From assembly GCF_014636275.1 (NCBI RefSeq), contig NZ_BMEB01000001.1, positions 372,001 through 436,000 of the forward strand: a DNA stretch of 64,000 bases. Reading direction: 5' to 3'. Origin of the DNA: Cellulomonas carbonis (lineage in GTDB: Bacteria; Actinomycetota; Actinomycetes; Actinomycetales; Cellulomonadaceae). Of the stretch, positions 62,052-64,000 are shown one piece after another; the first letter of the stretch is position 1; every line of letters begins with the position of its first letter. The notes under the pieces are model-generated. The model made no database searches and was not told where the DNA came from. It saw only the letters and a program-made list of their open reading frames with translations. Position numbers and translations under genes: made by a program.

Positions 62052-63659
62052 GTGCTCCAGCCCACGCCGCGCCGCCTCACGACCGTCGTCGCGGCGATCG
62101 TCGGCGGCCTCGCCACCGACGCCGCGTTCCCGGGTCTCGGGCTCTGGCCGCTCGCGTTCGTCGGGGTCGCGCTGCTCTTCCTCGCGCTCGGCCGGGACTC
62201 GGCGCGCTGGAACGCGCTCATCGGCTTCCTCTTCGGCCTGGCGTTCTTCCTGCCCCACATCGCCTGGGCCGAGTACGCGGTCGGGCCGGTGCCGTGGTTC
62301 GCGCTGTCGATCGCGGAGGCCGGCTTCGTCGGCCTGTTCGCGGCGGGGTGGTCGTGGGCGCGCCGCGGCGCCGCGATCCGCCACCGCGCCCACCTCCAGG
62401 TGCCGACGTTCGCGATCCTGTGGGTGGGCGTGGAGGAGCTGCGCTCCGTGTGGCCGTTCGGCGGGTTCCCGTGGGGTCGGCTCGCCTTCTCCCAGGCCGA
62501 CGCGGTGACGGCGCGGTGGGCCTGGGCCGGGGGAGTGCCCCTGCTGTCCGCGGTCGTGGTGGTTGCCGGGGTGTGCCTCGCGCTGGCCGTCCTGGCCGTC
62601 CGGCGGCTGGACCTGGGGACCGCGAGTGGAGCCGTCCTGGTCGGCCTCGCCGTCGTCGGTTCGGGACTCCTGGTCCCTCTCGACACGCGGGCGGAGGAGG
62701 GGACCCTCGCGGTCGGCGCCGTCCAGGGCAACGTGCCGAACCGGGGCCTGGACTCCTTCGCGCAGGAGCGCGAGGTGCTCGAGAACCACGTCGCCGGCAC
62801 CGAGCGCCTCGCCGACGAGGTCGGGTCGGGGACCCTGGACCTGGTCCTGTGGCCGGAGAACGGCTCGGACGTCGACCCGCGCGTGGACGAGGGGGCTCGA
62901 CGCGCCGTGGACCGTGCGGCCCAGGCGGTCGACGCCCCGGTGCTCGTCGGGACGCTCGAGTACCCGTCGACCGGCGGGCGGTACAACGTCGCGCTGCTGT
63001 GGGACCCGCAGGAGGGGCCACTCGCCGCGTACGCGAAGCAGCGCCCGGCGGCGTTCGCCGAGTACGTCCCCATGCGCGAGATCGCCCGCCGGTTCTCCGA
63101 CGCCGTCGACCGAGTGCGTCGCGACATGCTCCCCGGCGACGAGGTGGGCCTCGTCGAGGTGCCCTCGGAGCGCCTGGGCAGGATCGTGCCGATCGGGGTG
63201 GGGATCTGCTTCGAGGTCGCGTACGACGGCATCATGCGCGAGGGCGTTCGGGCCGGTGCCGAGATCGTCGTCGTGCCCACCAACAACGCGACCTTCGGCG
63301 TGACGGACGAGTCGACGCAGCAGCTCGCGATGTCGCGGATCCGAGCGATCGAGCACGGGCGCGCGACGGTCCAGGTGTCGACGGTCGGGGTGAGCGCCGT
63401 CATCACGCCCAACGGTCGGGTGACGCGCAGCACGGACCTGTTCACGGCCGACACGATGGTCGCCGACCTGGCGCTGCGCACCGGACTCACGCCGGCGACG
63501 CGCTACGGCGACGTCGTCGCCTGGACGTTCCGCGCTCTCGCGGTCGTCGTCGTGGTCGCCGGCGCGGCGGGCGCGGCGCGGCTGCGTCGTGAGGCGTCCG
63601 CGGGACGACAGCGTGCCGCCGGTCCGCGCGCGACGTCCCGGCAGCCCGCGGTCCGCTGA
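62052..63659 (+). CDS. lnt: Apolipoprotein N-acyltransferase
   Basis: Adds the third acyl chain to lipoproteins. 535 residues: about six N-terminal transmembrane helices, a carbon-nitrogen hydrolase domain with the triad Glu269 (WPENGSD), Lys329 (AYAKQRPAAFAEYVP) and Cys386 (GICFEVAYD), and a final transmembrane helix. The segment after the Lys (PAAFAEYVP) differs from the usual PFGEYVP. The C-terminal tail is Arg/Ala-rich. Confidence 0.93.
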   Translation: MLQPTPRRLTTVVAAIVGGLATDAAFPGLGLWPLAFVGVALLFLALGRDSARWNALIGFLFGLAFFLPHIAWAEYAVGPVPWFALSIAEAGFVGLFAAGWSWARRGAAIRHRAHLQVPTFAILWVGVEELRSVWPFGGFPWGRLAFSQADAVTARWAWAGGVPLLSAVVVVAGVCLALAVLAVRRLDLGTASGAVLVGLAVVGSGLLVPLDTRAEEGTLAVGAVQGNVPNRGLDSFAQEREVLENHVAGTERLADEVGSGTLDLVLWPENGSDVDPRVDEGARRAVDRAAQAVDAPVLVGTLEYPSTGGRYNVALLWDPQEGPLAAYAKQRPAAFAEYVPMREIARRFSDAVDRVRRDMLPGDEVGLVEVPSERLGRIVPIGVGICFEVAYDGIMREGVRAGAEIVVVPTNNATFGVTDESTQQLAMSRIRAIEHGRATVQVSTVGVSAVITPNGRVTRSTDLFTADTMVADLALRTGLTPATRYGDVVAWTFRALAVVVVVAGAAGAARLRREASAGRQRAAGPRATSRQPAVR

Positions 63660-63768
63660 GGCACGGGGTCTGGCCAGTGCATCGGCCGTCGACCGGCTGA
63701 CTCGCCCTCGTCGTCGGGCGGCCCGGAGATCGGCCGTCGACCCGGTCGGTCAGCCGGTCGCAGAGACG

Positions 63769-63805
63769 ACGGGACGGCCGCCACGTGTCGTGGCGGCCGT
63801 CCCGT
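63769..63805. terminator. Bidirectional terminator between lnt and rbpA
   Basis: Perfect 17-bp stem (63769-63785 with 63789-63805), three-base loop. It lies between the convergent lnt and rbpA genes. Confidence 0.85.
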
Positions 63806-63850
63806 GTCGTGGCGGCTGCGCGTGCGCAGCGCACGCGTGCGCTGCTGGGT

Positions 63851-64000
63851 TCAGGCGGAGCGGCGGAGCTTGCCTGCGCGAAGAAGCTCGAGCCGCTCGG
63901 CGAGCAGGTCCTCGAGCTCGCTCACGGTGCGCCGCTCGAGGAGCATGTCCCAGTGCGTGCGCGGGGGCTTGCCGGACTTGGGCTCGGGCTTGCTGGCGTC
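63851..64000 (-). CDS. rbpA: RNA polymerase-binding protein RbpA (partial, C-terminal end)
   Basis: The reverse strand is open from 64000 to the TGA at 63851-63853 (49 codons). The sequence KPPRTHWDMLLERRTVSELE followed by LLAERLELLR is the C-terminal sigma-interacting part of RbpA, an actinobacterial transcription initiation factor. The start lies beyond the window. Confidence 0.93.
   Translation of the reverse strand, partial: DASKPEPKSGKPPRTHWDMLLERRTVSELEDLLAERLELLRAGKLRRSA

Overview
The window is very GC-rich, densely packed, almost all genes stop with TGA, and many genes look leaderless. Gene content and order (pyrR-pyrB-pyrC-PH-carA-carB-pyrF-mihF-gmk-rpoZ-coaBC-metK-priA-fmt-rsmB-rpe-ribD-ribE-ribBA-ribH; pafB-pafC-tatA-tatC-helicase; RbpA; mIHF) are those of an actinobacterium. 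A Cellulomonas-like member of the Micrococcales is my best guess, from general resemblance and the type IV pilus genes; no database search was possible. I see no mobile element, CRISPR array, tRNA or rRNA, and no base-composition break that suggests recent transfer.

Layout. (1) 1-13195: the end of aroE, then a full Gram-positive type IV pilus (T4P) locus: assembly ATPase, retraction ATPase PilT, platform PilC, major pilin, two large minor-pilin-like proteins, a PilX-like protein, prepilin peptidase, and PilM-PilN-PilO. (2) 13227-17835: aroC-aroK-aroB, a reverse-strand membrane protein with a pilin-like extracytoplasmic end, and aroQ. (3) 17858-21892: a SatD-like regulator with a small membrane protein, efp-nusB, and a reverse-strand GGDEF-EAL protein. 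(4) 21991-26204: bifunctional PutA facing away from a PAS-AraC regulator. (5) 26240-39193: pyrimidine operon with a PyrR RNA site, then mihF, gmk, rpoZ, coaBC, metK. (6) 39233-49317: priA, a HAD phosphatase, fmt-rsmB, rpe, and an FMN-riboswitch-controlled riboflavin operon. (7) 49380-54691: hisE-hisG, a PH-like protein, a DUF3866-like gene divergent from pafB-pafC, and a small membrane protein. (8) 54792-64000: tatA-tatC, a diacylglycerol-kinase-like gene, a HelY-like helicase, an amidohydrolase, a 627-bp gene-free stretch, apolipoprotein N-acyltransferase, and the end of rbpA.

The most notable signal is regulatory. Four T4P transcription units and the distant GGDEF-EAL gene each have an element of the form CTCAAG (once CTACAG), exactly 15 bases, then a GYCGATAG-like box. 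This is the layout of sigma-28 (FliA/WhiG/SigD) promoters. It suggests one motility sigma factor controls both pilus assembly and a c-di-GMP enzyme. Second, at four gene junctions a TAG stop codon (rare here) also forms the first half of the next gene's TAGNNT -10 box. Third, the DUF3866/pafB divergent pair appears to use a palindromic bidirectional leaderless promoter.
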